The notes under the pieces were generated by a model that was given only the letters and a program-made list of their open reading frames with translations, made no database searches and had not been told where the DNA came from. A stretch of 64,000 nt of DNA, from assembly GCA_040954595.2 (NCBI GenBank), contig CM082591.2, positions 5,146,001-5,210,000 on the forward strand, in the 5' to 3' direction. Shown here in pieces: positions 47,702 through 62,800 of this stretch. Every line of letters starts with the position of its first letter. Position 1 is the stretch's first letter. This stretch comes from Balanoglossus misakiensis (lineage: Eukaryota; Hemichordata). A program made the translations under genes and the position numbers.

Positions 47702-48936
47702 CTCGCAGGCGTTGTTGTTCGTCTCTCTGAAGCGGCCCATCCGATGATCGGGAATGAATACAAATTAGAAGGAGGGTTTCTAAGCTGGTTGAGTCTCGTT
47801 CTTCAGCCTCCGGGGGCGCTTAGAGGGCGGCTCCGGGTGACTTGACAATAAAGGGTGGTGTGATTCTCCCTTTTTTCTCGCACGCTAACGGGAACAGCTG
47901 TGAACTGCACTGGATGCGCTGTTAATAGACGACCAATTGTTTACTGGTACCCACTACTTATAGACACCGACGAACCCGCGAACACTTGACGAGTGGTGAC
48001 CTCTCTCGTTCGGGGTCACGGATGAAGAATGATGAAGTCTGCAACGCCCGTCAGTCCAGTCAATGCAGAAGTTTCAGGCGGCAGTTCTTCGTGACCTCCT
48101 TGTTTTCTGTGTCTTCCTCGCAGCGTCGATTCTGAATACTGATGCGTGTTTGTTCGCGCGACTGTGAAGATCGTTGACCCAGTTTGGAGAAGAACTGGAG
48201 AAACAAGCAAACAAGACAAATTGCGTTATTCCAATCCGTGCTTGTGTATTTGAACCCGAGTGCAATTACAGACTAGATGGCGCCAAGTTTTTTCCTTCTA
48301 CGAACCCGTATCGATAGATAACATTAATGAAACGATGATATGTGATAGATTTATCTTTTATTTCACTATGTGATCTTTTGGTTAATGTCTTCCACCTTGA
48401 CGATGCGGGCGCCATAACAAACGCCGGTGTTCGGGGAAACCATAACGGACATAGACACGGCACAAAGCTACTGCAAATGCTACTACGAGCATCTTCCTTA
48501 TTTTTAAAAACTCAACAAATCTGATTTCGACCTATAGACTTCCTGACAAGACCACGTCAAATCCACAATAACAGTGCTGTCATAATCTTACTGACACGAT
48601 TCAAGGCCACTATGTTGTTTACGGTAAGACATATTGATTTTGGTCGGAAAAATATGATCGCCTTCCATTATTGATTATGTTTTCCGGTATTAGCTCACGG
48701 TTACGTTGGCTGTTACACGTCCATGAATTCTCACAGGACGGTCGGATGCGCTCAGTTTCCGCGGCTCCGATTGCATAAATTGCCTGAGTATTGAGTACAC
48801 CCACGCTCGTTCATTTTCAAGCAGATTTGCCATTTCCGTGTTGATCACCTTCAGGTCATTACCTGCTATTTTTTTATCTGCTTGCAAATCTCTGTCTGTC
48901 GACGCCGCCTACCTGTCCGTCTGCCTGCCTGCCTGC

Positions 48937-49016
48937 ATGTATGTATGTATGTATGTATGTATGTATGTATGTATGTATGTATGTATGTATGTATGTATGT
49001 ATGTATGTATGTATGT
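48937..49016. repeat. ATGT tetranucleotide microsatellite (20 units)
   Basis: About 80 bases of uninterrupted ATGT, preceded by four CTGC units, making a compound microsatellite. Confidence 0.95.
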
Positions 49017-52000
49017 ACAGATGGACGGACAGGGTACTGTACGTAAAATATCCACTGATCCGCTATGGACTGTCGATCGTCTGACTCTGTGTGTCCTACT
49101 TTCCTTGTCCCCAAATCCAGTTGACTGTGTCTGCTGTTTTGCATGCACCTGATTTCATTCGACCTCAGCACAACAGGACACAGGTTCACTACCCGTTCAT
49201 ATTTCTAATAATGACCTCTCCAGCTTTCCTTGCAGTCAGTACTATCGTGATTATGATCACAGTAAAGTCGTCGAAGCAGCGAAAAGGAGAGTCGGTGACT
49301 GCACTAAAACACTCTCAGACAGGTTTAATGCTCCGTACAGACATATCAAATCTTTACTTCAGTGTAATCCGCTGCCATCGTGCAGACGAAATACATGTAT
49401 ATACTTTATTCCCCAGAAACCGAAAACGCAGATTGAGTATAGCTTTTCGCGATTTTACCTTCTTACAGTAGTACTGGTGACGAGGTAACGAGGGACATCC
49501 GAAGTGAAATCTACTTTTCGAGGAAATAATCTGTATTATTAAACTGTCGGAGATGTGTTATTTTCTTGTCGACTGTCAGAGATCTTTAATGCATACATGA
49601 CTCGCTTACACGTATAAACAGGTCTGTGACCAAATTTTATCCAAAAATGGAGAAATCCTGACTTTCTAGTATACTTTCCATGCTTCCTGTCCGCCTGTCA
49701 ATATTAAAATTTGCACATAAGAATCGCGACGCCATTCAAGGTATATAGGGCAGACGAGAACACTAACAAACATCAACATTTGCAAACCAGAGCAAAAAAA
49801 TCCTTGCCCGGAGATGGTATTGTGTTGTGATCCGTTAGATCCGCATTGAAACTAATCCGTCTGGAACAGATGGAGCGCGCGGCGACTCCAAGTCGAGAAT
49901 CTTGGAAGGGACCGTGATGGAGTCGCAGTCCCTGCATGTGTAAAACCGCACTGTACTAAGCTTCACTTCTCTGGCAAACCCCCCTTTCCACGTCTGGGTC
50001 TGTATTTGGATTTTGTATGCACGACAAGGCAGTCCAATCAGTGTGAAATCTAAAAGTGGTTTTATCTGAACGTGCGCTATCAACTCAGTACTACGCTGAA
50101 GACGACGACTCGTTCATGAAAACGCAAGTCCTTAAGATAACGACGTAAATGTACATTGATATTGTTTACGATGTAGTGACAATCAATAATGCAAGGAGAA
50201 ATATTAATATTTCTGCGACGTAAGGATAAAAACATGACAATAACGAAAAGGAATCATGAAAGCGGTTTTTGACTTACGCAGACAAGCTTCGAACGAGCGG
50301 TTGATATATCTCCGGAGCGGGTTAATCTGTCAAGAAAGACGTACACCGAACCCAGCAGCAAACTATGCACGGCGAAATAAAACACTACTACATGTACTCT
50401 GGAATCAGTCTGATTTATATGATTTCTCGCGTACGGGGTTGTTAGCCCCCCACGGCGCGAAGGTCTCACTGATTAGAGTGATTGGTTCGTGTCATCGATG
50501 ACGTCACATTGTCTTTCACGTCCCCCACAGACTAGCACCCCCGCTGAGCACTGGGCGTCGACAACTCTTGTCGGCGATGTGAGGGCGTTATTTTTTTTCT
50601 CAAAAAAAACGTGACAGCTTCGGGTGAAGTTTACCTGTAGTAACCGGTCATTCTGACCGAGATTTCACAGTAAACGACCACTCTGCATTGGCAAATTTTC
50701 CAATGTAACCCCCGTTCTTGCTTAACAGGCAGAAAGCCACCAGGGAACACTGTACAAACAGACTCATCGTACCTGTGTTCCAAAGAATGAAATAACAAAT
50801 CATGTAGGACTTATTTGCGTTCTAAATTATTTATATCCCGGTTAAAATAGTTATGAAGATGACAGATAAGCTACGGAAGTCACGTGTCTACAGATAATGA
50901 GGATATTGTGTACTAGACAAGCAGACGTCCAACTCACAAACAAAAATATTAAACCCTCGGGTGAGCAAATCATTTCCATTCTCCCACGCAAATCCCCAGC
51001 TACGCGCACAACATCTAATCAGTTCCAATAGACCATTTTCCAAACCCCGCGAGAGCCTGTGAGATCTCACGTGGCTAGGCGGTTTGGGAGGGCATTCTCA
51101 TGTGACACAGCACAAACAACACATGGCCTATTTTTTGTTAAACTCTGCACCTATTCTAGTTTCATACACCTGCTTGGATTGCATTACACGGCTGGCAACC
51201 CGTTGTTTGAGGAGTTCTCAAGACACTGTTATCTTTGATGAGAAAATTGGCTTTAAAATGGACAGGTACAATGGATCACTACTTTACATCTGGGTTCAGT
51301 TACCGTAGAGCAAAAAAACACCAGCATAAGTGCAGTGTAACAGAAAGCACGACCCTTAACCGACAAACCGCGGACAAACCGCGGTTAGGGAGACGGGAAT
51401 ACGGATCAAATGCCGAGCCGACTCGACACACGTGACGGTTATCGCACGTGTACCGTTCTGAGCTTCGTTCATCCAGAGTTTAGCCGTTCTGCCCTTCGGA
51501 CGGTCGTGAGAAAGTGCAGACTCGATGATTCGAGAAGCGGATGAGGATTTACATGTACTTGTAAGACATAAGAATCGCTTGAAAGTATATTCAATATAAA
51601 GGGCATGACGCCTTTGTACAGCCGTCTTGAAAAGTGAACCCGACTGTTGGGATTTCTGATCCTCTAGCGAAAAATGATTAATTCTGACATTTCCGCTGTG
51701 TTAACATACTGGCGGCCATTTTGAATTTAAATAGGTCGCAAATTCTGCGGAACAAGGATACTCAGATAGATTCTAGACAATCAAAATCCTAGCCACAAGA
51801 TTGAAAACCGGTAGCGCCGAGCATAATAAAGAAAAATATATTATAATGCAGAAGGACTGGACGAATAAATTAGGGCATGAATAAAATAATGTGTTATTTC
51901 CCACAAGAAGGGTCTTTCTTCTGTTGGTCGTTACTGGCTATATTTGACAAGCATCGAACTGGGCCATTTAGCTGGTTAAGACATGAACCCGAAAAAAATA

Positions 52001-55000
52001 TACAAAGTTTACCACCGTTATCGAGCTTGTTAACTCTATTCCAATACCTCCTGGCCACTATTATCACAAACCTCACCATCTACCTGCATGGCCGAAGTTC
52101 AGCGACGCCAATTTGATTGACAGACCGAGAAAGGGAATACAACAGGAAATAGCTCGGAGACATATAAAATGACCAGCGGTGGCATAATGTATATAATTAT
52201 GATTATAGTAGCAGAAGCGTAATTTAGCATCCAAGGACAGATAATTAGCCGGCTAATGCCATCCCACTAATTGGATTGGTATGGCGCTCTTGGGCTTCTT
52301 CCAAGTTTTACATAAACACAGAAGAGAAACACTAAATGTGACATTTAGAACTTCACGCGTTCACATGCTTCAGAGGAAGGTTCCAGCGAGCCCTTTATTG
52401 GATGTTGCCGTGGCATCATAGCAAAATATGGCGCGTTCGGTCTTCGAAGTTACCAAACAGGCATAAATATAGTAATGGATTTGATGAATATGTATTCATA
52501 CAGAAAAAGGGGCTTCGTGTAAAACGTGGCTGTGTCACATGGAAACCTGTTGACGGGGCTCTGCAGAGTTATAAACATGTGGGTGGCTCGCATTTCATAT
52601 TGCGTTTGTAGGGTTATGCCGATGAAAAATCATATAACAAAATTCCCACAGAAATAAATGAAACGACCATGTTTTAGCTTATAATTTTTTGGATTCAAAA
52701 TTGTATTGCAAAGGCGGTAACGACGACGAGGGCGATGATGGTGGAGGTGGTAGTGGTCACTTGATGGTGGTGATGATGATCAAGAAACACAGCTTTATAA
52801 ATAATCTCCGCGTAATCGATTCAGTTGCTGCCAGCTCTCGCCTAATTGGACAAAGTCTAGTCGCTTCAAGTTGATTGGCAGTGTAGAGGCATTGGCGGGA
52901 AACGATTGGCATTTATGGTCGTCTGGCAATTGTCGGTCAATTCACTACACTGTAGTTGTCGTCCAGACACGTAAAATACAATGTAATGAATGTAGACACG
53001 CAGCTGTAATGAAAGTTCTGGACGGCAATTTTCTAGTTGTTGCATTGACAAAGCACCCTGCCATTACCGGCGCTGTTTCGACCTCACAGGCGACAAAACC
53101 GTCGCTTGAAATTTTAAACACAAAGCTGAAAGAACTTATAGGCATGACGAGAAAAACATCATTTTGAGGAGCAAATGGCATGGCACTTTAGTCGAAGGAC
53201 AAGACGTTGTATTATAAACAAAGGTTCGGTGGCAGCAGCATCTCTGACTTGAAGTCATTTTAGTGCGAGCAACATTGGCGGGAATTCATCAAGTAAATCT
53301 GGCTACAAGTGACCGATAGTACTCAACTTCTGTCATCATTTTTGGTTTTGTGTCAGGGGAACACTGTGTTTTAATGTACTGAAGCCTGGCCAATTACCGC
53401 CACTAACATGTTTTGCGCGGTACACTGCATATACACAATGTATATGTATTCAGTACAACATATGAACACCTGAGAAGCATCCTCAAAAAGCTGTACATGT
53501 ATATCTCTGATGAACGATATTCAATGCCCAAGCTTTATATTCATCATTTCCTTGGCTCAACCGAAAGGAAAAGTTCTCGAAGACAAAATATCTTTTGGCA
53601 AGGTTAAGAATGCAAAGAATAGATACCAGCTGTCCTTGCTCGACTGGAGTGATGTAAACACAACGTACTCAACATGATAAAATATTTCATTAAAACGACT
53701 TTTCATTGGCCGTTCAGCATAACAAAACATCACCATGTCCAAAGACCTCCAAAGATTTTACCACGTCCAAATTGGAAATGTTCGTTAATAAAATTAATTA
53801 AGATTCAAACCATGGTCATTGCGAGAGTTGTTAATTACCATGTTGACACAACATGGAGCAGTTTGAACTATAAAACTTTCTAATTGTCAATGTTTTCACT
53901 TGAATAGCTGGATATAAAGTGCAACATAATTCTTTCGACCATCGGACAATCTCTTCAAAGTATAAACATTTAATAAAGTCTAATTTGTTGCCCTCGAGTT
54001 AATACAGTACATGTATTAACGTTCTTGAAAGAAAATGTGTCTACAGTTATCAGTTGTGACAGATTGAAAGTTGTCCTCATGAATATTGGCACTGCGCGCT
54101 CAAAAACGACACGACTGTGTTCTTCTGAAAATACACTGCGAGAAGAACTGTCACCAGTTGAGCATATTTTTTTGTGATTCTCTTTTTTCAACTCGTGTAA
54201 AATCGACTTTCGGGTAAGTAGTACGCGGGGAATCTTATCTGACGATTTTGCGCGTGACAATCCTCTCTCAAGTAAAATGTCAGCCATGAACAGATTAGTG
54301 TGGACTTATAGCTGTTGCTTCTCAATAAATCACCTAAGGATCTTAGATTTCATGCTATGCTGTGTGAAAACAAGCGCGTCACAAAACAAGACTTAGCAGA
54401 ATCGAGCAACAGGTGAAGGGGAAACTAAACCACTTCTTAGCATTTCCCGAGAGGTGACTTAATCGAATCAGAAAAGGGCATGGTGTCAGCAGATTGGACA
54501 AAGAGAACTTTGCGTTTCCAAAGTCTCGCCTCAGTACATTTTGTCAGTCGATTAGCTGGTTAAGTACACGGTATTTCAGATTTAAGCCGAACGGTACCTG
54601 TTGTCAGTGACGGTGGTCCCAAGTGCCGCTGGTCATCCCAGGTCTCCGAAGAACCATTCGGGAGCGCCTGCTATCGAAACTCCTGCCGGAACGTCACGGA
54701 TAAAGGGTAACAGTTTACTGTTTCCGTCATGGGCCCGCGGTTGCGGGACTCTTCCGATGTTTGTCCGAAACCCACGAATCGAGACCGCTGAAAGCACGCC
54801 CATATCCGCCAGCGCCGCACGTGAACCCAGTTCACGTGTCACCGGTACATACACAGTGAAGAATGGGCGATGGGAGCGTACGGCTGTCGCTTTTAGTCAG
54901 CCTTTAGTCGTTAAGGACTTGTCACTGCATTTGTGTCTCCTCCAATTTGCATGACGCGATATTGAAAGGTTAATTAGCTTTATATGGTCTTTCACAAGCG

Positions 55001-58000
55001 CCGTGCGCACCGAATTCCAGCCTGCCCGCCTTTGTATTATAACATCACTTCACTGATGAGCGCAAATTCCTGCACTATCACGCGCGCACCCCCTGCCAAC
55101 GGCTAAAACGCAACTCCACAGTATACTCCATGGGAAAAATCTCGACAAACAAAAGCCTTTGGTGAAACGATTTTCCAAGTCGTTCATCGATAATTCCAAG
55201 TTAATTCCGACACAATGCGAGTAGCACAACATTGTGGCTACGTCGGCTCAAAGTTAACTTTTAGGGGAAAACCATTTGATTGGTGGCAGGGGGGGGGATT
55301 TGGGTACGCCTGCAAGTTTTTTCAGTCACCGTTACAGCAAAACGTTCACCTTTTCCCTGAAGGCATTACAGTAGAAATTTTTTCCTCATCACCATCTGCC
55401 AACAATTGTTTGCTTCCACAAATCCCCCATCACCCTCCCACGGAAATCAAATGGTTCTCCCCTTAGACGCTAGACATGAAGATTCTTTTGATGTTGTACG
55501 CATTTGGGTCGTTGACTTTTGGAGGATTACTCCGCCCAATTTAATAGCGGCAAACTTTTTTTCCAAACCGCATTCCGAAATCTCAAATCGTCAAGACATG
55601 AGAGTGGAAATGCGCTAGCTTTCGTCCAACTGTCAACAACCCTTGAAGCATGCAGACAGTTAAATGTTGAGTATAGCTCCAACTATCTAAGCCGAAACAA
55701 TGGCCTTAACGCTTAATTAGGGAAAGCAAACACAATTAAGATTTCCACCAAAGCCGAACTTCAGTTAAACGCTAATTATTCGCTCTTCAGTTCGCGAACC
55801 GTTATGTAAAGAACATGCACAGGGACGTGAAATCGCGTTATAGCTACAAGTCCCACTAATTGTTAGAAACTGTGTAAGTCTTCAGGGGGTGGGGTGAACG
55901 TCCCCTATCTTTCCTCGACAGCACACTACACGAAATGAGCTGCGCACTACCAAACAGCGTGCTCTTTTTTCCGAAGTCGAACACCGTTATCTACACGCAT
56001 TCGTCTTACTTCAGATGGTGTAGTCAACGCAGTGTAGTAATATATCAAGCTGGCTAGATGTAACCTTCTCTGACTCATTCAAATTGTTTAAAGGGATACT
56101 AGCTGTGGTTTTAAAGGGGCACAAGCTGTGATTTTTTGCACAAGAAATTGTGTTTGTTTTACTTCCTATAATTTGGGAAAATTTACGCAGTTTTGTGTTA
56201 ACATAGCCTATACATGTGCGTATGTGTTATTGTCATTGTCGACATGATTCATTTATAGTCCGGACTTGAATTCATTTTTCATCCAGTACTGACTGTGCAC
56301 AGACAGGCCATCTGGAAAAGCCAAAAACGGGGATTTCATTGGGCCACTGGTTTTGAGAAAAGGGGCACCTTTTTAAATGAACAAGATTTGAAACAATAAC
56401 AAAAAGCCAAAGTTAGAGCTCATGGCGCTTTAGTCTCAAATAACGACCACAGATAATTGTCGTCCGGGATTTCAAAATAAGGTACACCGAATGATAGCCG
56501 GTAGCGATTAGCAAAGATGGCCAGTCAAAGAAAAGACGTGATGCGTCCCTCACGGCGACTCGTAAAAATTGTCAAGCGGTCGTCAACTCGCCGAACCGTG
56601 ACGCCCATGCACCGCGCACGTAACATCTGTTAACTCATTAAGAAAACCAATATACATTTACTCGTGGGCACATAAGTTTACATGTGTGGACATTGCATTT
56701 CTCTTAAGTGGTTTTAGATTCTTCAAGTTGGAGACCGAGAACAGAGCGAGGAACAATCTCCGATTCTCAAGTGGTGGTGGTATTCATTGTTAGAGGTCTG
56801 TACTTCATTTGACTTGTTGTTCAGCTGGGTCCTTCAAGACTGCCGTTGATTGTACCCCGAATAAATGTCGAGAGGGGGTATATTGTCCGCGGAGTACAAA
56901 GGTCCCTCGGCAGCTCATACATGTGAAAAGGTGAGTAGAATGGCGTCAACTTTGCTGTGTCTTCTTCACGGATGTTTTAGATGTCTCGCTGATTCCACAG
57001 TTGCCTTGCAACCGATGGTGAGACTGAACTCTACTCGCTCGAAACGCATTTTTTGTTGAGATTTTTTTTTGTAAAAGAAGCGCCCATCGCCTTGGAGCAT
57101 CGGATGTTCAACATAAATTCGAGTAGCCACGTTGAATGCTCCTCACCTTGACTAAGCAAGGTTGTAACTTTTACGACTTTCTTTTTTTCAAGACAATTGG
57201 GAACCACGTCAGTTGCTGCTAAACACTGACACAAGGACGGTAGTTTCTAGGCCTGTAGCGCGCCAAACACAAATCGCCTGATAGTCAGGATGACACATTT
57301 CATCGAGTCCTGCGGCTTGAAATACAAATGTATCTGCCTTTTATTTCAGTCAACACGCGTGCTATTGTCTCGGCTTTTTTTTAAAACACGATATGTTCGT
57401 ATACCTCCTTTAAGGAGAAATCGATGCAACCAGAAAATGACAATCTTGATTGGTATTTCGTTAACAAGAAAACAGTTGTGATGCGCAAGCGCAAACTGTT
57501 TAATGAAAGCTCTTGCGTCGAGGTCATAGTAATCGAATACAGCAGATTGGATAAAATCCAATATCGTCATGTACATGTACATTTAATAAAAGTGGATTTT
57601 TTTTCTGTTCTAACATTTTCGCTTTCCAAGGTCAAAACATATTACTCTGACGCAAGTATATTTTTTAAAGTAAATTACACGTGTTCAGCTGAGGGGTATT
57701 GGAACGAATGCGTACCCGCTCACGGACAGAGTTGATCAGATAATGCCGGCGACATGATTTCACCCACCCGTGCATATGTTTCGCTTCCGTCAGTAAATCT
57801 CGGTTTTCGTCAAGTACTGATAAAGATCATCAATGGGGGTCATTTGGAATAAATTAATTTACAAGCAGTGTCGACTTTTAAGGTGACGTACAATCCCAGC
57901 TCTTTGGCCTGAAAATCGTGACACATGTTCTAGATCCAAGATCACCATCTTGCTAGATCTAGATATGTATCAATCAATAACACACACAATGTCAAACTAA

Positions 58001-58481
58001 GTATATCTACTTCTTCCATCTTTAAGCCCATATGTAGTATACACATATAGTTATAATCCCGCTGCTTCTAAAAGCTTTCAGCAAAAGAAGATATACCCGC
58101 GTTGATTCTTAATGACCTATACCCATGTGGTATAAGGTGGACAAAATCAAACTGTGATCGCGACGGCATTCTGGAATGGAAATAACGTGCTAAAACAAAT
58201 ACCAAGGATATAACCTCGCAAAAACATTGGGCTTGAATAACACGCTGCGGAAAATTGTTGTCATAAGGAAATAATCACATTTCCGTTGTCATGGACAAAC
58301 GACATATGTGTTCGAATTAACCATCATTTTACCTTCCCAAAGGCCAATATATGTACTTATTATCTTGCGTACTTTGAGGGTAATTTGGCTCTGATATTCC
58401 CAATGCTATTACTGCGATCGCGAACGAAGCCCCCCGCATTCGTAACAGCGCAGAGTGAGTAAGGAGTTGGTAAATAATGTG

Positions 58482-58590
58482 CGAGTGTGAGTGAATGAGT
58501 GGGTGAGTGAGTGAGTGAGTGAGCGAGTGACTGACTGACTGACTGAGTTTACCCCAAAGGTGTGTGTGTGTGTGTGTGGGGGGGGGGGGG
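58482..58590. repeat. compound microsatellite (GAGT, GACT, GT, G-run)
   Basis: GAGT-type units pass into GACT units (to about 58,547), then after a short gap a GT run and a stretch of G (58,561-58,590). Confidence 0.85.
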
Positions 58591-59856
58591 TGATAAGTGT
58601 ATAGGAAAATATACCCACAATTAGTTATGTTGCCTTATGCAACATAATGTACAATATGGTTCATCATAATTATCTGAATATCATCATCTCATATCGGGAC
58701 TTCCTAAAACTGGGCTTTTAGCTATATTAGTGTTAACGTTGCCACAGTAACGCGCTTCGGATTAATCCAAATCCATCAACAGTATGAGGGTCAATTATGA
58801 CGCAAATAGATATGGTGTTGTGTAATTTATTTAGGGACCTATCTTTTTCTAATTTTCTTTGTACTTGACTTGGTGCACGATGGAGCAAGTCCAAAGCGCA
58901 ATAATACAAAATGCTGAATTGAACTACAGATGTTTTGATATAGGTTCGCAACAAAATAGCATGCGAATCTCATTGACGACACAAGCTAAAAACGTACGAT
59001 TTCAGGGGACGGCACGACGTCACACTTTGATGAGATGAAATGTTTTTGAAGAAAACTAGTCATTCGCCATTGTCTCTCCGAACAATTGTAGGAGGATGTT
59101 GCGTGTGCGTTTACAAGAAAGTAATTAGACACACTTCTACACGCACAAAGAAGTTCTACAAGTTGATGCTGTTGTCCCCCCCCCCCCACCCGATCCGGTC
59201 GTTCAACTCAGGCGCGTAGAGGGCGCGAAAAAATACGAGATGAGTTGCCCAAGAGTCAAAAGGAAGACTTACAAACATAACTCAGATACGTCAGTACATT
59301 TAACGTAGGCGATGCAGCGAACACTCCACACAGTACACGCACCAGGTTCATTGAGTCAATGTTGGTCAATTTCAAACTGTAAGGCTTCCTCACCTGTGTC
59401 GTTTGGCTGTTTTGAATATTTTTGCGATTTTTAGTACTCATAATAGATCATCGTGAAATTCCTAGCCTTGTACTCGTATATAGCTTTAATTCACAAACAG
59501 TTTGGCAGCATTATTATTGCTGGATATTGAATTTAACTTCGGACTCGAATCCATTGTTAAACAACAAAGCCTACGGGAGAAAAACAAGATTCCGTACGTA
59601 GTACAGGGTACCTATACAGCTTGGGTAAAAATCTCTGCCCTCTAATGGCGTCTACATGACTGACTCAACACAGACGCCTGAAGATGGACGATGTCCTGAC
59701 TTAGACCCACAGCGTCATTATGTCATACTTCATGATGAGTACGCCTTCATTGCCGGAGGGCGCTTTACATAATCTACAGGTGGGTAGCCCCAATGAAAGG
59801 ACTGCGCTGGTGTCAATGAAGCACCCCCACCTGCTCGCTCAGCGGGCGATAAACAC

Positions 59857-59866
59857 TATATAAAAG
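59857..59866 (+). promoter_or_regulatory. candidate TATA box without an assigned gene
   Basis: TATATAAAAG follows a G/C-richer 60-base stretch with a CACCTG E-box near 59,829. No coding exon with recognisable domain follows within 1 kb, so it is only a candidate start of an unknown transcript. Confidence 0.2.
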
Positions 59867-62800
59867 CGATAATTACCGAGGATTTGTATGTGGTGTTTAA
59901 ACACGCAATCACGACATGCAGTATGTGTGGAAGTTCTTGAAAAACAAATCCCACACTTGAATTATTTGGGAGAGCGCGGCTTCAGACAGAACGTCGATAT
60001 CACGCCCGCATATAGCAACATAGCAACCACAAGATTATGGAGGGAAGACAGGCGTGTCACATACGCAATTTAAAATTCAGTCTTGCAAAAAACAAGCCCA
60101 TAATAAGGACAATAATAGATGAACTTGTGCTAATTGTGTGCATTGATGTGGCCGTAACTGTAATGGGTTATTATTTCGTCCCTTTCTTGTTTTTGTTTTT
60201 AAATTACAGGCTTTATTTTGGGTCCATAAATCTCAAAGGATCTCTATTTTTCTGAAAAGTCCCTGCAATAACCTTGATACCAATTTCCCCCTGGGGCAGG
60301 TATCACCAGGTATGTCCCCGAGAGACGTTATTTGGTCACGGCACGCGGCGCTATAAGTGTTAAACTAGTAACGATCAACACCAGATGCCATACCCTGGAG
60401 TCCGCCCATTCTGCACGTCAGTTCATCCACTGGGAACAATTTTGAGGCATTCACCTCTTCTTCACAACAACATGTGTGTTATGACAAATTGGCTAACTAT
60501 AGCCCTGCTGCCCGGGAAGTCCAGCCAGATCCATCACATTGACCACAAAAACACCAACAACCGACAAGCCACTGACGCAAGCGTCGCTGTTGCCGTTTGG
60601 AACGCCGGGGGAGCTCCCACTTTTTCATACATCCTACAAGGATGTTCGGATCGACAAAGTTCAAACCTCAACCGATGTATATACTCCGAAACTGAACTCA
60701 TTCTTGGGGATTTCTTATCACATTTTGTCCTTCGAGTCATTTACCGTTTTTTCCTATGTAATCGACCCACAATTAGTCGTCCCATGCTTTAGTTATTTTT
60801 GTGGGAAAATATGGGGCCTATCCGGGCGGCACATACCCGGTCCATAGTCTTCTATCGGAGCCCCCCCCCCCCTCCACCCGGGGGCGTCCGCCCCAACGAT
60901 TTTAGGAAATGACCTGGACTTCTGACTTCCGAATATACCCGATCTATTTCCATTCCCGCGAAAACAAGGATTTTAAAACGCAATTAGAACCACCGTGCCC
61001 CCGGGGCATGTGTTTAACCACTTGTAGGTCTTGAACAGGCATATGTTGGCCGCGGCCTGTGCGTAACCCGAGACAAGTTTTTCCTCTCCCTCGCTGATTG
61101 CATAACAGGCAGTTGAAAGGGTATGGCCTTAGTAAGTCGCGTACAAACCAGCAGAAATGTGGCGAACATGGTTTAGCATGTGCCTCCCCAGCGAGTCATA
61201 AATTAAATTAATTCGATTAAAGGCCTGGGGGTCACGTTTTTGCACACGCGTGGGAAGCCGTCGACAAGTCTACATCGAGATGAACAGAACTCGAAACACG
61301 GCAACGAAACCTACAGCTGAGACAGGGGGAAAGTGTGTGTTTAAAGAAAAACAGAAAATGACTTGACATCAAGTTGTTTATTCTGTCGAGAGCGAATCAG
61401 AGTGGCAAACAGCCGGGTAAATGTGACAAGGATATTAAACTGCAATGAACCAACCAGCCTCAGGTTGTCGTGAGCAGATATCTAATTCTATCAATTTTCT
61501 CCTACTTGCTTCTCAGTACGCCCAATAAAACGTGTTGTTAGCAGAAATCTGGACTGAATTAACATCCATTGCAAGGCTATGATTATAATTGATACGAAAG
61601 CAAAATTTTAACTTGATCGTCTGCAAGTTGCCCGTTCAAGTCGGCCATTTTGGCTACAGCAACATGTGCAATTAATCTACACGGCCTTCAAAACGCAAGA
61701 CAAGTTTTAACCTCATTCTCACTCAATTGACATTTAGCATATCTAGAAGAAATGAGGCAAAAGTTTTGTTTATTTTAGACCAATTCGCATGAAAATGCGG
61801 TACCGTCTCCCACGTTGCCTCTCTCTGCCAGTGGTTCGAAAAATTACGGAAACAATAGGTCATAATATTCAGACTAAAATTAATTGGGAAACTATACTAA
61901 TCTGTTTTTCCATGGATGACTTTCACGCCCAAGAATATCATGTGATAAATGCGTCGACGGTATGAAATTTTACGACCCGAAACGGACGTCTTTGCATTGA
62001 GAGATATTAAAACTTCTTCAGATAATAGGAAGAAACTGCTCAGGGCAAATGTGGTAAATTATCAAAACAAGGCGACTACGAATGTAAGCGCCAACGTTAC
62101 TTGACGGTTACATGCTCAAAATGTATCAGACAGCAATCTAAATCTGATCTGTATCGGGCAATGGCCTTTCGCATTGCTTTGTTCATTTGTTGTAGTCTCC
62201 CTAAAATCAAGATGGCGGTGTGGTTGCCAGCCAGTTTTGCCATGTGAACTAGCTAGACCATAATTAATAGTCAGGGCTGTACATTCAATGTTGTCAGGTT
62301 TATGGTCCGTGTTATCACTCCCCGAGTTCATCAACACAGATAAACGCTTGATAAAAGAATCATTAATTCCACGTTATTCGGAAAACTCTGTTACTTTGAC
62401 CGGTAGCTCTTGTCGTGCGGGAAAGGTGATGTATTACGCGCTTCTATACGACAGGGGCTATGTACTGTGCATGTGAAGCTGGTTTGCAACTTGCACGTGT
62501 GTACTTTGTTGTTTCTGTTTCAGTGCGTCGTGTAAAAATAATCCGCTGCCGCTGGGATAACGGTATTCTCCGAAGAGCTTATCTGTGAATGTTTAAAAAC
62601 CTATCACTGCAGGTGTAGTTTGGATAGATAATACCTTAGCGGTTTTTCGCTGTGCAAACATTGTAGACAGTAATCCCGCCTGAAGATATCATCTGGCTCT
62701 CTCACTGTGACACGTCTGCAGAAAATCGCCTAGGGTTTTAGCACATACCTGTAATGAATGCACGTGGGGGAAAGTCTCGGCGTCACCGTAGCAACCGGTC

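Noticed and set aside
48866-49152. Open frames giving periodic Tyr/Ile/His/Thr or Met/Tyr/Val/Cys peptides
   Set aside because: Translations of the ATGT microsatellite in different frames; not genes.
49835-50083. 82-codon minus-strand frame
   Set aside because: Some apparent beta-strand pattern but no recognisable family, no partner exon and no splice sites in phase.
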